A stretch of DNA of 64,000 nt, from contig JAJHTX010000009.1 of NCBI GenBank assembly GCA_032164295.1, positions 1,178,001-1,242,000 of the forward strand. The letters are read 5' to 3'. Every line of letters starts with the position of its first letter. The stretch's first letter is position 1. A program made the translations under genes and the position numbers. The DNA is from Inonotus obliquus (taxonomy: Eukaryota; Basidiomycota; Agaricomycetes; Hymenochaetales; Hymenochaetaceae). The notes beneath the pieces were generated by a model. It saw only the letters and a list, made by a program, of their open reading frames with translations, ran no database searches and was not told where the DNA came from. This document shows positions 23,504-34,431 of the stretch, in pieces.

Positions 23504-25828
23504 CTATAGACTCGATAATATGTCTTCCTTGATGAGTTCCACATGCTTTTCACTCCGCGGAATAATATCACAGTCAAATGGTGCGGGTTGGCTAAGGTTT
23601 CATTAGGTCGGTCGGTATTTTGGTTTCTCCAAGGAGGATTCTAAGGCGTACCTTGCGAAACCAGTCATGAACTCTACCACAGGTTTCTTTTCCTTACCTG
23701 TGGCGGGATCAATCGGTGCTCGAATATCAAACGCAGCCAGAATATTCGCTATCGTCAACCAAGCAGCCGAGTCTGCGAAGAATCGTCCAGGACAGGCTCT
23801 GGATCACAGTATCAAGATGAGTCGAGATAAAATATTCGTTGAACTTCACCTTCGACCGAATCCGAAAACTAGGGAACTCGGATCATCTACACTCATTCCA
23901 GTCAGACCATGCGAGTCCCTTCCAATCCCGTTCTGTGTTTGAATTTCGAGGTTTTGCATCGCTTTGGGCATAAATCGTTCGGGCTTGAAGCTTTCGGGAT
24001 CCGAGAAATGGCGCTCGTCTCTCATCATGTGCCTTGTCATAGAATCAAATATCAGCACCGGCGATGCGATGAACCGAACAGGAAGGGATCGCACCAGATG
24101 TTGGGTATGATCATCGCACCTGCTGGGATTCTGTTGTCTCGGTAGATATCATCAGTAGTAGAGGAGTGCGCCAGACCTGCAATATGCACATTCGAATTAC
24201 TAATACGGAATTTATTGACAGCGGACTCACCCAAAGGAAGCGGTGGATTGAACCTAAACATAAACTTTAGCGCCCTTTATCCTGAAGAACACATGGAGAG
24301 CTCACCGGTAGATCTCTTTGAGTACACATTCGACGTATGGTAATCTGGATCGATCGTCAAGGTTAGGTAGACGATCGTTGCCTATAACTTGGTCGATTTC
24401 AGCCTGTGCACGTCTCACAATATCCGGATGACATGTCATCATAAGCAAGAACGTGCTAATGACAATTTCAGACTAATACACAAGAGCTGTCAGATCATTC
24501 TAATAAGGCTACAGTATTTGTCACTCACAGTTTCAACTCCAGCTAACCGAATAGAAAAAGTAAGTTCTATGCATCATCATACTACAAGTGACCTTACCTG
24601 AGTAGATAACTGAGGCAACGTGCTTCATGTTGACCTCGAAATCCTCATCCCCAGGGTGTTGGGTCTCATATAGGTCTAACATCTTGCTCATGAGGGAAGG
24701 GACCTCCTCTCCAGCTGCCTATGTTTATTTTAGCTAACTGCATTGTACAGTCGAGGTGTCTTCCTTACCCGGCGTTCCTGCACTTCCTTGTAAGGCACAT
24801 CTCTAACATCCTCCTGGGCTCTGCGAGCATAATAGGCCCGCTTCTGGAATGATGCACCTGGGAACCAAGATGGGAGATATCGCACTGTAAACAAGGGGTA
24901 GAAACATAAATCAGAGGATTGGCTAAGACGAGACCGAATGTGAATCACTTACGGATCGGAATGAAGTCCACAATCGTAGCTCCGGGTGTACCACCCTCTA
25001 TGAAGCGAATGGCAGAATCGACCGCAAGCTTAGTGATGATATCATCGTCCGATGTAACTTCATGGCCGTATGTGGCCATTACCAAGGTCCCTGCGGTGAA
25101 TCTATTTATGACTAAGTAAGGTGACGAATTATCGGCCACTACCGAAACATGAGCACCCACCTGTGCATATGTTGTCTGAACCGCTCGGGTGACTCGACGA
25201 GGTTTCGAAGAAATATCCTGAGTTGGGAGATTTGCAACGGGATGAACGACGTGATCGCTTGGGAATTAAAGTGTTGTTGCATGAGTCGACGCTGTGCTCG
25301 GAACCGATCCCCATATCCGATAAAAGGCATTAACTTGTCTGTTCCATATCTGGAGCATGATTCCGTGATCATTCTTAATATTAATTAATATGAAAGGCCC
25401 ATACAGTTCGCCGTGAAGTACGAAGCGAGGTCGATGGGAGTAGGTCGCGGCGCGCTTGTCAAACAAATCACGGGCAATTTCGGCAGAGTTGATAATGATT
25501 ATTGGCTTTCCAATTATTGAAACATAGATAAGATCCCCTAGCGACGTTGAGAAGAAACTTTCTGTTAACAAAAACCGCATGATACAGATAAACGAAAATG
25601 CAAACCAAGTTTCTTTCCCCATTCAGCGAATATCTTCCACTGGTTTTCAGTGGGCATTACGCGCAAGTTACCGATAATCGGTTCGGACGGAGGACTGGGA
25701 GGCAGAGGAGCGTTGGCATGTTTTCGAGACTTTCGTGCCACAATGGCGACGGTGCCGAGTGCCAGAAGGATAAAAAAACCTCGGTTACTAGAGACGCCAG
25801 AAGTATCGAAGGGCAGAGGGAAGCTCAT
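23504..25828 (-). CDS. Cytochrome P450 monooxygenase, paralogue 1
   Basis: Multi-exon gene from ATG 25828 to the stop at 23504-23506. The N-terminal anchor is [15 protein letters not shown] (residues about 18-32), followed by the proline-rich hinge [14 protein letters not shown]. Next come [38 protein letters not shown] and the I-helix end AGVETV. The ExxR motif KEIYR (near 24304-24320) is followed by [20 protein letters not shown] and PERF. The haem loop is FGFGRR (near 23850) joined across an intron to CPGR (near 23785). The last exon ends [18 protein letters not shown]. An intron splits the Trp codon of NIW, an insertion not present in paralogue 2. The closest named group is the agaricomycete O-methylsterigmatocystin-oxidoreductase-like P450s. 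The substrate is unknown. Confidence 0.88.
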
Positions 25829-25861
25829 GTTGAGTTGAAGCGGAACTCTGCCTATGAGGGC

Positions 25862-25870
25862 TCTTTATAT
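25862..25870 (-). promoter_or_regulatory. TATA-like element of P450 paralogue 1
   Basis: Reads tatataaag on the minus strand, about 35-45 bases upstream of the start codon at 25828. Confidence 0.45.
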
Positions 25871-26786
25871 ACCAGCAAATTACGGCAGCAATACATATTG
25901 TACTAGAAGCGTGCGATGATTGTTCCTGTCAGTCACACATGGATAGAAGCGAGCATCGGCTGAAATGTCCTTACTGAGTCTATTAGTCCATGCAGAATTT
26001 TTCGCGATCAACATTGACAATGATCTCATACGCGGGTATTGTCTCTAGAGGTTTCCTAGCGCCTGGCTTTGCATGCGGGGAAGCACAGCCACTTCCATTG
26101 CCATAACGCAAACTGACGGAAACAATTCCTCGGACCCGGCTAGATGAAAGGCATTAATACATTCAAGCGGCTAAAACGTGGGTGAAACATGCCACTTACT
26201 CACGATAGGCAAAATGATAAGACGAGCGAAGATGAGACAAGAAAAGAATAAATGGTCAGAAGAGAAGCCAGAATTCGCGCGCGAAGCAGAGCCTCGACAT
26301 AATACGCAAGGATTGAACTCCCATTAGGCATAGCCTCCCTGTGTTTTCCCAGGGAGCTGAATCACCCGAATCGAAGCAGGGAATAAAGATGCGCCAGAAC
26401 ACAGTATGTCCCGAGGGCGGGGACAATGGTGGCACGATTTCTGTATCCTCGGATGCTTGAACTCTGAAAAGTACCATCTGATCCGCAGGCAACAGAAACA
26501 AAGAAGAGATGGAAGCTCAATCGAGGTATCGATGATGGGAGATGCTTTCGGAAGCTTTATCCGTAGAAGTCCAAAAATCGTGGGATTTGAATGCAAAGGC
26601 AGCACTTTCAGCAACCTTGAATAAATTGCGTAATATATTTTCGCAGTTAGCGTTAAAGATAAGGACATTTCCGAGGTTAAACAGATAAGGTACTGTGAAG
26701 GAATATTAGACCCGAAGCGATGACGAGGAGATTCAAGGATGACCGAACCTCTATTAGTTCAGTGCCGACGCCAATATCCCTGTCGT
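25871..26786. other. Intergenic region, no gene recognised
   Basis: Lies between the P450 promoter and the end of the coiled-coil protein gene. Only short frames occur, with no recognisable domains. Confidence 0.45.
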
Positions 26787-27598
26787 CTACTGCACCTGCG
26801 GAAGCCCAATGAAAGTCCGGACGGCGTTGCGTTTTGCGGCAAGATCTCCCGTAATGGGAAGGCCGTAGGCTTTCATAAGACCCTCGTACCGCTCCTCTTC
26901 GTTGTGGAAATCGCAAGGTCAGAAAGTACCAATGAACTTGGACCACCCTTACTCACTTATAAGATGCTCAAATTCTCCGCGAGTCGCTGGGAACAGAGGA
27001 GGATTTTTCCCTGATTTGTCAGGAACTGGTTTGATCGCTCCCTTCGAGACAGTTACAATCGCATTATGGAGACGAGCGGGGAGGCGCTGTTGTCTTAAGC
27101 AGTCAACTGGTGTCAATGGTTTTCCCCGTCCATGACTGACATCCGTACTTACTCGAGTCTAAACTCCGCGATGAGGTCATCAAGTTGCTTCTGGAATTTC
27201 TCGGGACCTTCCGTTATCGCTTGTACTTGCTGCCTTAGCTCCTCCAGCTCGCCTTGAAGGTTCAATTGAGTCTCCGATATTTCCTCCAGGCGCGACTGGA
27301 GCTGGGCAAATTGCACATCTGGTAGGGGCGGAATCTGCGCTATTGCTTGACTTGCGGCAGCGATCTGATCCGCCATCGCGTTGAACGACGCAGAGACGCG
27401 ATGTGTCCAGAACGGATCGCCAATGTTCATACGGCGCGGAGCACTGGCGGATGCGGTCGAGGATACCGGGGTGGTCGCTCCCTGGGAAGTGTCGTACTGG
27501 GAGTCTACGGACGGGGACGGCGACTCGCCATGCTCTATGTGTATTGTCTGCATCTTGTCAAGGATTTGGGATGGTTGCTCGGGAGGTTGGTCAGCCAT
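26787..27598 (-). CDS. Conserved coiled-coil protein of unknown function
   Basis: Exon 1 (27598-27153) encodes a Ser/Thr/Pro-rich N-terminus (MADQPPEQPSQILDKMQ), then FWTHRVSASFNAMADQIAAASQ. An amphipathic region of about 45 residues follows (QLQSRLEEISETQ, LQGELEELRQQVQ), predicted to be coiled coil. The donor at 27152 (GTAAGT) is needed because read-through ends at once. The next exon begins near 27100 with QQRLPARLHNAIVTV, followed by LFPATRGEFEHL. The last exon reads YEGLMKAYGLPITGD and VRTFIGLPQVQ before the stop at 26787-26789. The LPARLHNA / FPATRGEF / L-AYGLP pattern is one I associate with uncharacterised basidiomycete proteins. A scaffold or adaptor role is possible but not shown. 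Confidence 0.7.
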
Positions 27599-27931
27599 GC
27601 TTTACAGAGGTTCGAGAGTCCAGTGTCAGACAACAAGATAAGGCGGAGAAGGGGACTAGTAGCAGTTCAACAATATGAGTGCATCCGGGTCGAGCACAGG
27701 TTCGGTAACACCACTCGATGCTCACTTCAAGCATGGGACACTTTCTTCATAGTTCTACGCCAGATCAATATAGTAGTTCCGATTGGATTGCTGCTGAGAG
27801 TCTCCTGCCGAAGGAAATGTACCTGTACGCACCGGTCCAATAGTGTGGGATAAGTTCTCATTAGCGTGAGTACTACAGTCCATAGGGACTCACGCAGCGC
27901 TATTTGGGGCAACCATGCGCCTAGAAATGGG

Positions 27932-28438
27932 CTAATGTTTTCGGAGCCGTGAGATGACGAGCGCGCGAGAAAAGTAAAGAGGTAGCTCTGAAGTCGGACC
28001 GTCAGTGAATGAGTTACCGGCAGCGTCATTCGCGTAAAGTAATCCTCGGTGACCATGGCGAGAAAGAGCTAGATAACACGCCAGATTATTCCTCATCCAT
28101 TCATTCTGAGCATTCGTATTTATGGTTGCGTTCGCGTGTGGCAAGTGTGTGTGGCAAGAAACACCTAAACAGTGTGGCACGCACGGAGGAGTTGGACCGT
28201 GTTACGTAATTGAAACGGGTTCTCACCACCACCTCAGAGTTCATGCCATGTACCTCAACTCTCGCATCCTCCGACTTGAGCTCGCCCAACAAGCTCTCCT
28301 TTTGAATGACACCATGGTCTTGACTAAGGGTTAGCATCTCCGCCCGGGTCCGGTTGACCCTCTCTGCACTTACGTTTTTCCGAATTTGACGATTGTTACC
28401 TCGCCATAAATTGAGGAATCATGATAAGTTGAACCCAT
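27932..28438 (-). CDS. Small protein of unknown function, three exons
   Basis: Exon 1 runs from ATG 28438 (MGSTYHDSSIYGEVTIVKFG) to a GTAAGT donor near 28373. Exon 2 follows a CTTAG acceptor and reads QDHGVIQKESLLGELKSED and ARVEVHGMNSE. Exon 3 follows a CTCAG acceptor near 28092 and reads NEWMRNNLACYLALSRHG, then a Gly/Asn/Asp-rich part, and ends LPLYFSRALVISRLRKH at 27932. All three junctions keep frame, and the amino-acid pattern is coding-like, which is the main support. The product is about 110-115 residues, basic at the C-terminus, without a signal peptide or membrane span. No family was recognised. Its start lies 123 bases from the start of the divergent dioxygenase gene, so the two may share a promoter. 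Confidence 0.6.
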
Positions 28439-28561
28439 GACTCTCGTAGAAGTTGACTCTGCATGGATGGTGGGGCTTGATTCCGGCACTTAAGGCGACT
28501 GTCCAATGTCTCTTGGAGTCACCCTTTCTGATATCGCCTCACTAGTCTCTTGGAACGAGCT

Positions 28562-29964
28562 ATGGCCACTATGACAATAACTGCCAGCGGCACCACAACC
28601 ACGGAGTCCGCGAACGGGACACTCTCATTATCTTCCTACGTGCCTGTCAAAATCAGGTCTATAAAATGTAAACCGGTTCATCCTACCTTTGGTGCCGAGT
28701 GGGTTCAAGAAATTTTCACATCGGCATGAACTTACAATTATCCGCCAGAATCCAAGGAGTCGATTTCTCGAAACCGATTCCGGACTCACAAATCGAGGAT
28801 ATCATAGAGGCTCAAAATCAGTAAGTCAATAATATCAGTTGGGACGTAATCTGATCAGTAGACCTGGAAATATTGAAGATTCGGAGTAACGATTTATCGC
28901 AACACGGCGCTCACCGATGAGTCACAGGTTGCATTCAGCAGACAACTCGGCGAGCTAGAGAAGTCGCCCAATATCCAGGGCCTCAGTTTGCCTAATCGTT
29001 TCGGGCGTCCAGAATTGTTCGACATCAGCAATACGAATCCCGATGGAAGTATTATTCACAAGGACGACCGTCGCTGGTGGTTCAACAAAGGCACGATCAT
29101 AGCCAAGTACGCAAACACTCGAGGTCTCACACATTTGTATATCACAGGAAATTCGCTGTGGCATACGGACTCTTCTTTTAACCAGCACCGCGCCAAATAC
29201 TCTTTGCTTCTCGCTCACACTATTCCGAAGAAAGGAGGAAACACTGAATATGCGGATGTCCGCCACGCATATCGTGATCTTCCAGAGGAGCGCAAGGCAA
29301 AGCTCCGTGGGTTAGTTTGCAAGCACGAGTCAGTATCTCTATTACTACGTTGCTTGTTCTCAGGATCTCATAGAATGTCTCCTAATATGCGCAGCTTGTG
29401 GCACTCCCGTAGACTTGCTGCACCAGAAGCCTTCAAGAGCATCTCCGAAGAAGAGAAGAGCACGAAGAGACCTGCTTATCACAAGCTTGTCCAGATTGCT
29501 CCAGATGGAGAGGAGGTATGTCCGAGTCTCTTGTGGTAATTTCAGGCGATCTGAGAGTTCCAGACGTTATATATTGCTTCCCACATCTCAGAGATCGTCG
29601 GAATGCCAAAGGAAGAAGGAGCAGAGCTTATCAAGGAGCTAATAAATCATTGCACCCAGCCTCAATACACACTAACAGTAAAGTGGCAACAACCGGGGGA
29701 TCTTGTGAGTTCCTAGTATTCCCAGTCTTTCCGATATCATCTGAGGTTCTTTCCTATACAGGTTTTCTGGGGTACGCAGATTCACATGGTAGTTTCCTTG
29801 TATACACTCATTGATTGCTCCCTCAAGATAATCGCTGCACGATGCACCGTGCAACAACATTCAGCGATCAGATGGAAATTCGTGATATGCGGCGGACTAC
29901 AGTTGCAGATGATGGTCCTTACATGTGTGGCGTTCCTGACGCAGCCAAGGAGGTCAAGCCGTGA
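28562..29964 (+). CDS. TauD/TfdA-family 2-oxoglutarate Fe(II) dioxygenase, TauD-1
   Basis: A spliced gene with at least seven introns. The Thr-rich N-terminus is followed by KPVHPTFGAE, IQGVDFSKPIPDSQIED, FGVTIYRNTALTDES, LPNRFGRPELFD, then WHTDSSFN (the H-x-D iron ligands, near 29158). After that come GGNTEYADVRHAY, LVQIAPDGEE and LTVKWQQPGDLVFW, then DNRCTMHRATTFSD with the distal iron His (near 29846), and IRDMRRT with the 2-oxoglutarate-binding Arg. These enzymes hydroxylate sulfonates, aryloxyalkanoates and related acids; the substrate here is unknown. The stretch 29092-29148 is either a 57-nt GC-AG intron or a 19-residue in-frame insertion. This copy is more diverged from the other TauD copies than they are from one another. 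It lies tail to tail with MFS-1. Confidence 0.88.
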
Positions 29965-30051
29965 ACGATGTGATTCTTGTCATGTTAACGTGAACCAAAT
30001 GAAGTATTTTGCTTGCGGTTACCATATATTTATTCGGGATACATATGTACC

Positions 30052-32267
30052 CTACTTCGTCTTCTCGATGTCATCTGACTCATCAATGACCACAACAGCA
30101 TCAGTTGACGACTTCTCATCGACTGACTGAGAAGCTCGGGACTCGAGCTTGACGGCTAGTGAATAATATGTCAAATGATGTGCGCGCAGTGAAGCCGCCG
30201 TAGAAGATGACTTACAAGCAAACTTGCGAGCGGGAATACGTTCCTTGAAAAGCCTGTGCGTTAGAGAGAGGATTAGCTGAGGACGACTCGCCAACCTCAA
30301 AAGTATCAGATACGCACTCGTCAAGTTCTTCCAGGCTCCTACCCTTCGTTTCAGGCAGGAAGAAGTCTATGGAAACGTTGTTTAGCAGATCAACCAGCTA
30401 AAGACGAGACTCGGAACTCACAGATGAAAACGAACGTAACCAGATTACACGGTGCCCAAATCCAAGCAACTTCGTCCCAAGATTAGCTGGAGGTGCTGAC
30501 GACAAAGAAGGCCACTGACCTTTTGCACCCCAATTAAGGTTGGCAGGGTTAATGAAATACGGGGTCGTAAAGATTGTAAGCCACGCAAAGACGAACCCAA
30601 TAGCCATAGAAATCCCAAACGCATGACTACGTAAACGATTTGAAGTCATTTCTCCCGCAGTTACCCAACTAAGTGGTCCAATTGTAGCACCATACGATCC
30701 ATTGAATATGCACAGTAAAGCGACGAGCGCTCTTCCAACAGCTGGGCTTCTGTTGGAATTTGTGACGGTGTAGACAATGGCAACAACGAACATGGATAGA
30801 GTGGTCATTGCGAAACCGGATAAGAGTAAGAGACGACGAGCGAAACGACGAGCAAGTGGAAGTGAGCAGAGTGCTGTGAAGAGGTTGACACTTTGTAAGA
30901 TAATGGTGTCGATAAAAGGGTTACCCGCTCCAGCCATCTGGAAGAAAAATGTGGCATCTGTAGGATTGGTCAGTGGAAATCTGAAGGGGAGTTAAAAGTT
31001 TGCCTACATCCGACGAGGAAATTGGCACCGGAGGCAGCATGGAACGTTGAGCACGCGCTACACAACAAAGTTCGACGCTGCTCATGAAAAGGACCAGAAA
31101 TCCGTACTCAAAACTTGTGTAACGAAAGAGAAAATAACGTACCAGATCTGTTCCTTTCCAGATATCACTCCAAGCAACATCAGACTCCATCTGCTTCTCC
31201 GCAAATATCGCATCTCCAATCAATCTGATTTCCTCCTCAATCTCTTCCCTTGCTGTTCCTTTAGGTCGAAGTCTGACCAACGATCTATCAGCCTCTTCCT
31301 TCTTCTCTCTCACGAGAAGCCAGCGCGGTGACTCTGGCACAAACCAGATGACGAAGAATAACCAGACTGGAACGACGTAGAGAATGCATAGTTGAGCTTG
31401 GTAAGATATCTTTGAGAGGTTCTCAGAGAAAGCATTCGATACGAGTGCGCCGACGAAAATTCCTAGATTCACGAAGGGCTGGTAACAGGAGACGAGAAGA
31501 CCACGCTAAGGACAGAGTCAATACTCATCAATGAGCGCAGGGTACATGCTCAAACACTGACCAGGTGCGCTGGGGATACCTCACTTATGTACAGAACAGT
31601 CGAATTGACATACAGGCCATTTGATAGCCCTTCATACAGAACAGAACTGCAGTCAACAAACGTTCGTTATCAGGAGTACTGAGAAGGAACGCTTACCAAG
31701 GAGCAGACGACCTATATAAATAGGCCATTGGGAAGTGACCAATATCTGGATGGTAATGCCCACGACCCCCAAGACAGATGCGACCGCAAAGCTTGCACGC
31801 CGACCAAATCGTGCGGAAAGTGGTGCATTTATGAGTGATGCGATGATCAGACCGACTTGAAGTAGACTCGTGATGAGCTGCTGGAACGTTGTCTATAGAA
31901 CATATTAGACTTGAACGAAAAATATTTCAATGACATTGGACACCTGAATGGTGAATTTGCCGGGTGATGTCTCGACACCATAGACACGAAGAAAGCCTTG
32001 CATGGCTTGAAAGCCGTTGACGATCTGATGAGGGGAAAGTATACATTAGATTACAGCGTAAAGGAGTCATGGACCAGAAACATACACCAGTGTCGAAACC
32101 ATATTGGAACGTCGAAACAGCAACAATAAGGCAGATTATTAGGCACTGAGCAAAGTTGATAAGCTCGAACGACGAAGATGCTATGTCAGTTTTACCTTGA
32201 TGTTTTCCTTCAACGAAGTCTTTCGAACAACTGAAGACTCGACTGCGAGGGAGGCGGTGTATGCCAT
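30052..32267 (-). CDS. MFS sugar porter, copy MFS-1
   Basis: Multi-exon major facilitator of the sugar porter (SP) family, about 500 residues. It starts MAYTASLAVESSVVRKTS at 32267. The first membrane helix is LINFAQCLIICLIVAVSTFQYGFDTG. Next are IVNGFQAMQGFLRVYG, the helix 2-3 signature LSARFGRR, YIGRLLLG, YISEVSPAHLRG, then PESPRWLL (family signature after helix 6) and a charged cytoplasmic loop (KKEEADRSLVRLRPKG). The C-terminal helices include ATFFFQMAGAGNPFIDT and WVTAGEMTSNRLR, and PETKGRSLEELDE marks the tail, which ends with a Ser/Asp-rich stretch. It probably transports a sugar or sugar-like acid at the plasma membrane, by proton symport as in relatives. It is head to head with TauD-2. 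All junctions examined are in frame. Confidence 0.9.
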
Positions 32268-32981
32268 TCCGTGTTAACACAGGCCATCATTGCTTTCTCA
32301 CTAGAATAAGTACCAACGGTCATCTGGTACGTTGATCCCGAGTTCTCCAAGCAGTCACCAGACTAAGAACCGTCGGGCGCATTGATATAAAATTAGCTTT
32401 CAGCTTCTTTCTCTTCATTGGACGCCAATGACTGGGAAAACTATCGATTGGTATTGGAACCCGTGGCGCGTTCGTCCGTCTGGAAGCACGTTGGTGGGCT
32501 AGAACTCAGACGAGCCAAGCAACTTCTGCATTTTGGGAACAGTATATCATGTAGCTGGCATGTTACAGGTTTGGCGGCAAGAGTTAAGCGTCACACTCAC
32601 AAGGATCCGACTCTTTACTCTTTTCTCACGATCACGATACGTACTCTGCTAAAATTTGAAAATTTGAACATCCTTGGCTTGGGACTTGTACCACACCAAC
32701 AAGTGGCACAAGAGAGGAAGTATTTGAGGCAACCCAGCTGCCACTAGTCCGAGATCCGTCAGCTTTTCACAACGACAACAAAGACCTGTATGCCTTGGTT
32801 CAGCTGGTATACGGTTCATCAGGTTATTCCCATGACTCCTCTCGATGTAGAAGCCGTACTCAATGTACACGGTCCGCTCGGACTCAAATAAGAAACGTCC
32901 TTGGTGTGGTACAGGAAGCCCCGCATTGACCACGCGCTTGAGCTCAAACTACTCTGACTCTGCTGGACTGCTAGTGCTGAC
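32268..32981. promoter_or_regulatory. Shared divergent promoter of MFS-1 and TauD-2
   Basis: These 714 bases separate two divergent start codons. The region is conserved in the other units (41046-41767 and, inverted, 50133-50882), including the ccaatgac / cccgtggcgcgttcgtccgtctggaag block near 32426-32485 and the cacgatcacgatacgtactctgct block near 32627. That suggests co-regulation of transporter and dioxygenase. No specific factor site is claimed. Confidence 0.55.
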
Positions 32982-34431
32982 ATGTCGACCTCAATCACAA
33001 CCACAACGTCGACCACCACTACAACCAAAACCACGACCACAACTGAGGGTCGTATCTCGGGCTCGGGTTTATCTTTCCGGGCGGTTAACGGCTCATCCCT
33101 CGAGTCTGTGAGGATTGGTTCTCTGATATGCAAACCTCTTCATCCTACGTTTGGCGCCGAGTAAGGACACAGTCTCTGAATAGCGCGCTTCTCCATTGAT
33201 GGCTTTCTTTCTCAGAATTGAGGGCATTGACTTCTCCAAGCCAATCTCAGACTCTCAGATTCAAGATGTTATAGCGGCACAGAACCGGTTTGTCGCTAGT
33301 GATCATGCTCCAAAGGCCTTTCTGACGACTATCTTCCATAGTTTCGGAGTGACGGTCTACAGGAACACTGGTCTCAGTGATGAATATCACATCGCATTCA
33401 GCGGGCAGCTCGGGGTACTTGAGAAAGTTCCAAAGTTCAATGGCCCGAAAGTACCAGATCGCTTCGGATACCCTGAGTTATTTGATGCGGGCAACACGAA
33501 CGCCGACGGCACCATAGTCCAGAAGAATAGTCGCAGGTGGTGGTATAACAAGGGTTAGCCAAGCATTCAGCGATTGTGCCGTAGACTCAAGGATCTCAAT
33601 ATAGGCAATGCACTGTGGCACACGGATTCGTCCTTCAACCAGCACCGTAGCAAATATTCCCTCTTGCTTTCACACCGCATCCCCAAAGAAGGTGGTAACA
33701 CTGACTTTGCTGACGTTCGTCGCGCGTATCGCGACCTTCCTGAGGAGCGAAAGGCGAAGCTCCGAGAACTGATTATAAAGCATGAGTGAGCTTTCGTATC
33801 CTTCCACCCGCAATGCGACACAAATTGACCATACTTTATCAGCTTGTGGCATTCGCGCCAGATGGCTGCTCCGGAAGAATTCAAGTTTGTAACAGAACAC
33901 GAGAAATCCGCAAAGCAGCCGGCCTACCATAAACTCGTGCAGATTGCTCCGGATGGCGATGAGGTATGTATTTCTGAGCTATACTCCAAAACACTCAGAA
34001 GTTTGAGTCTGGATCGTTTCAGACGCTCTACCTTGCCGCGCATGCTGCCGAAGTCGTTGGAATGTCCAAAGAGGAAGGACTGAATCTTATTTGGGAACTG
34101 ATCGACCACTGTACCGAGCCGAAATACACTTTGTCGATCAAATGGCATCAACCAGGAGATCTTGTGAGTCTTCTCAAATTCTACTAAATCCCGCCGTACT
34201 GATTCCAATCTCGTGAAGGTATTCTGGGGTAAATGCTATCGCGTAAAGAACAACACCATACTTCAGCATCACTGACCGATTTCTCTAGATAATCGTTGCA
34301 CGATGCACCGTGCTACTCCTTTCAGCGACCAGATGGAAGTTCGTGATATGCGGCGTACGACTGTTTTTGATGATGGACCGGAGAAGAGTGGTGTTCCTGA
34401 GGCTGCTGCTAGTGTTGCGGTACAGGCTTGA
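32982..34431 (+). CDS. TauD/TfdA-family 2-oxoglutarate Fe(II) dioxygenase, TauD-2
   Basis: The best preserved module dioxygenase. The ATG at 32982 opens a Thr-rich N-terminal tail of about 22 residues, followed by RISGSGLSFRAVNG, LHPTFGAE and IEGIDFSKPISDSQIQD. An intron at about 33287-33341 joins R to FGVTVYRNTGLSDEY. Next are PDRFGYPELFDAGNTNADG, NALWHTDSSFN (iron ligands H and D, near 33605-33630), GGNTDFADVRRAYRDLPEE, LVQIAPDGDE, LSIKWHQPGDLVFW, DNRCTMHRATPFSDQ (distal iron His) and VRDMRRTTV (2-oxoglutarate Arg). It stops at 34429-34431. All splice junctions keep frame. It probably oxidises a substrate imported by the divergent MFS porter; this is inferred from gene order only. Confidence 0.88.
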
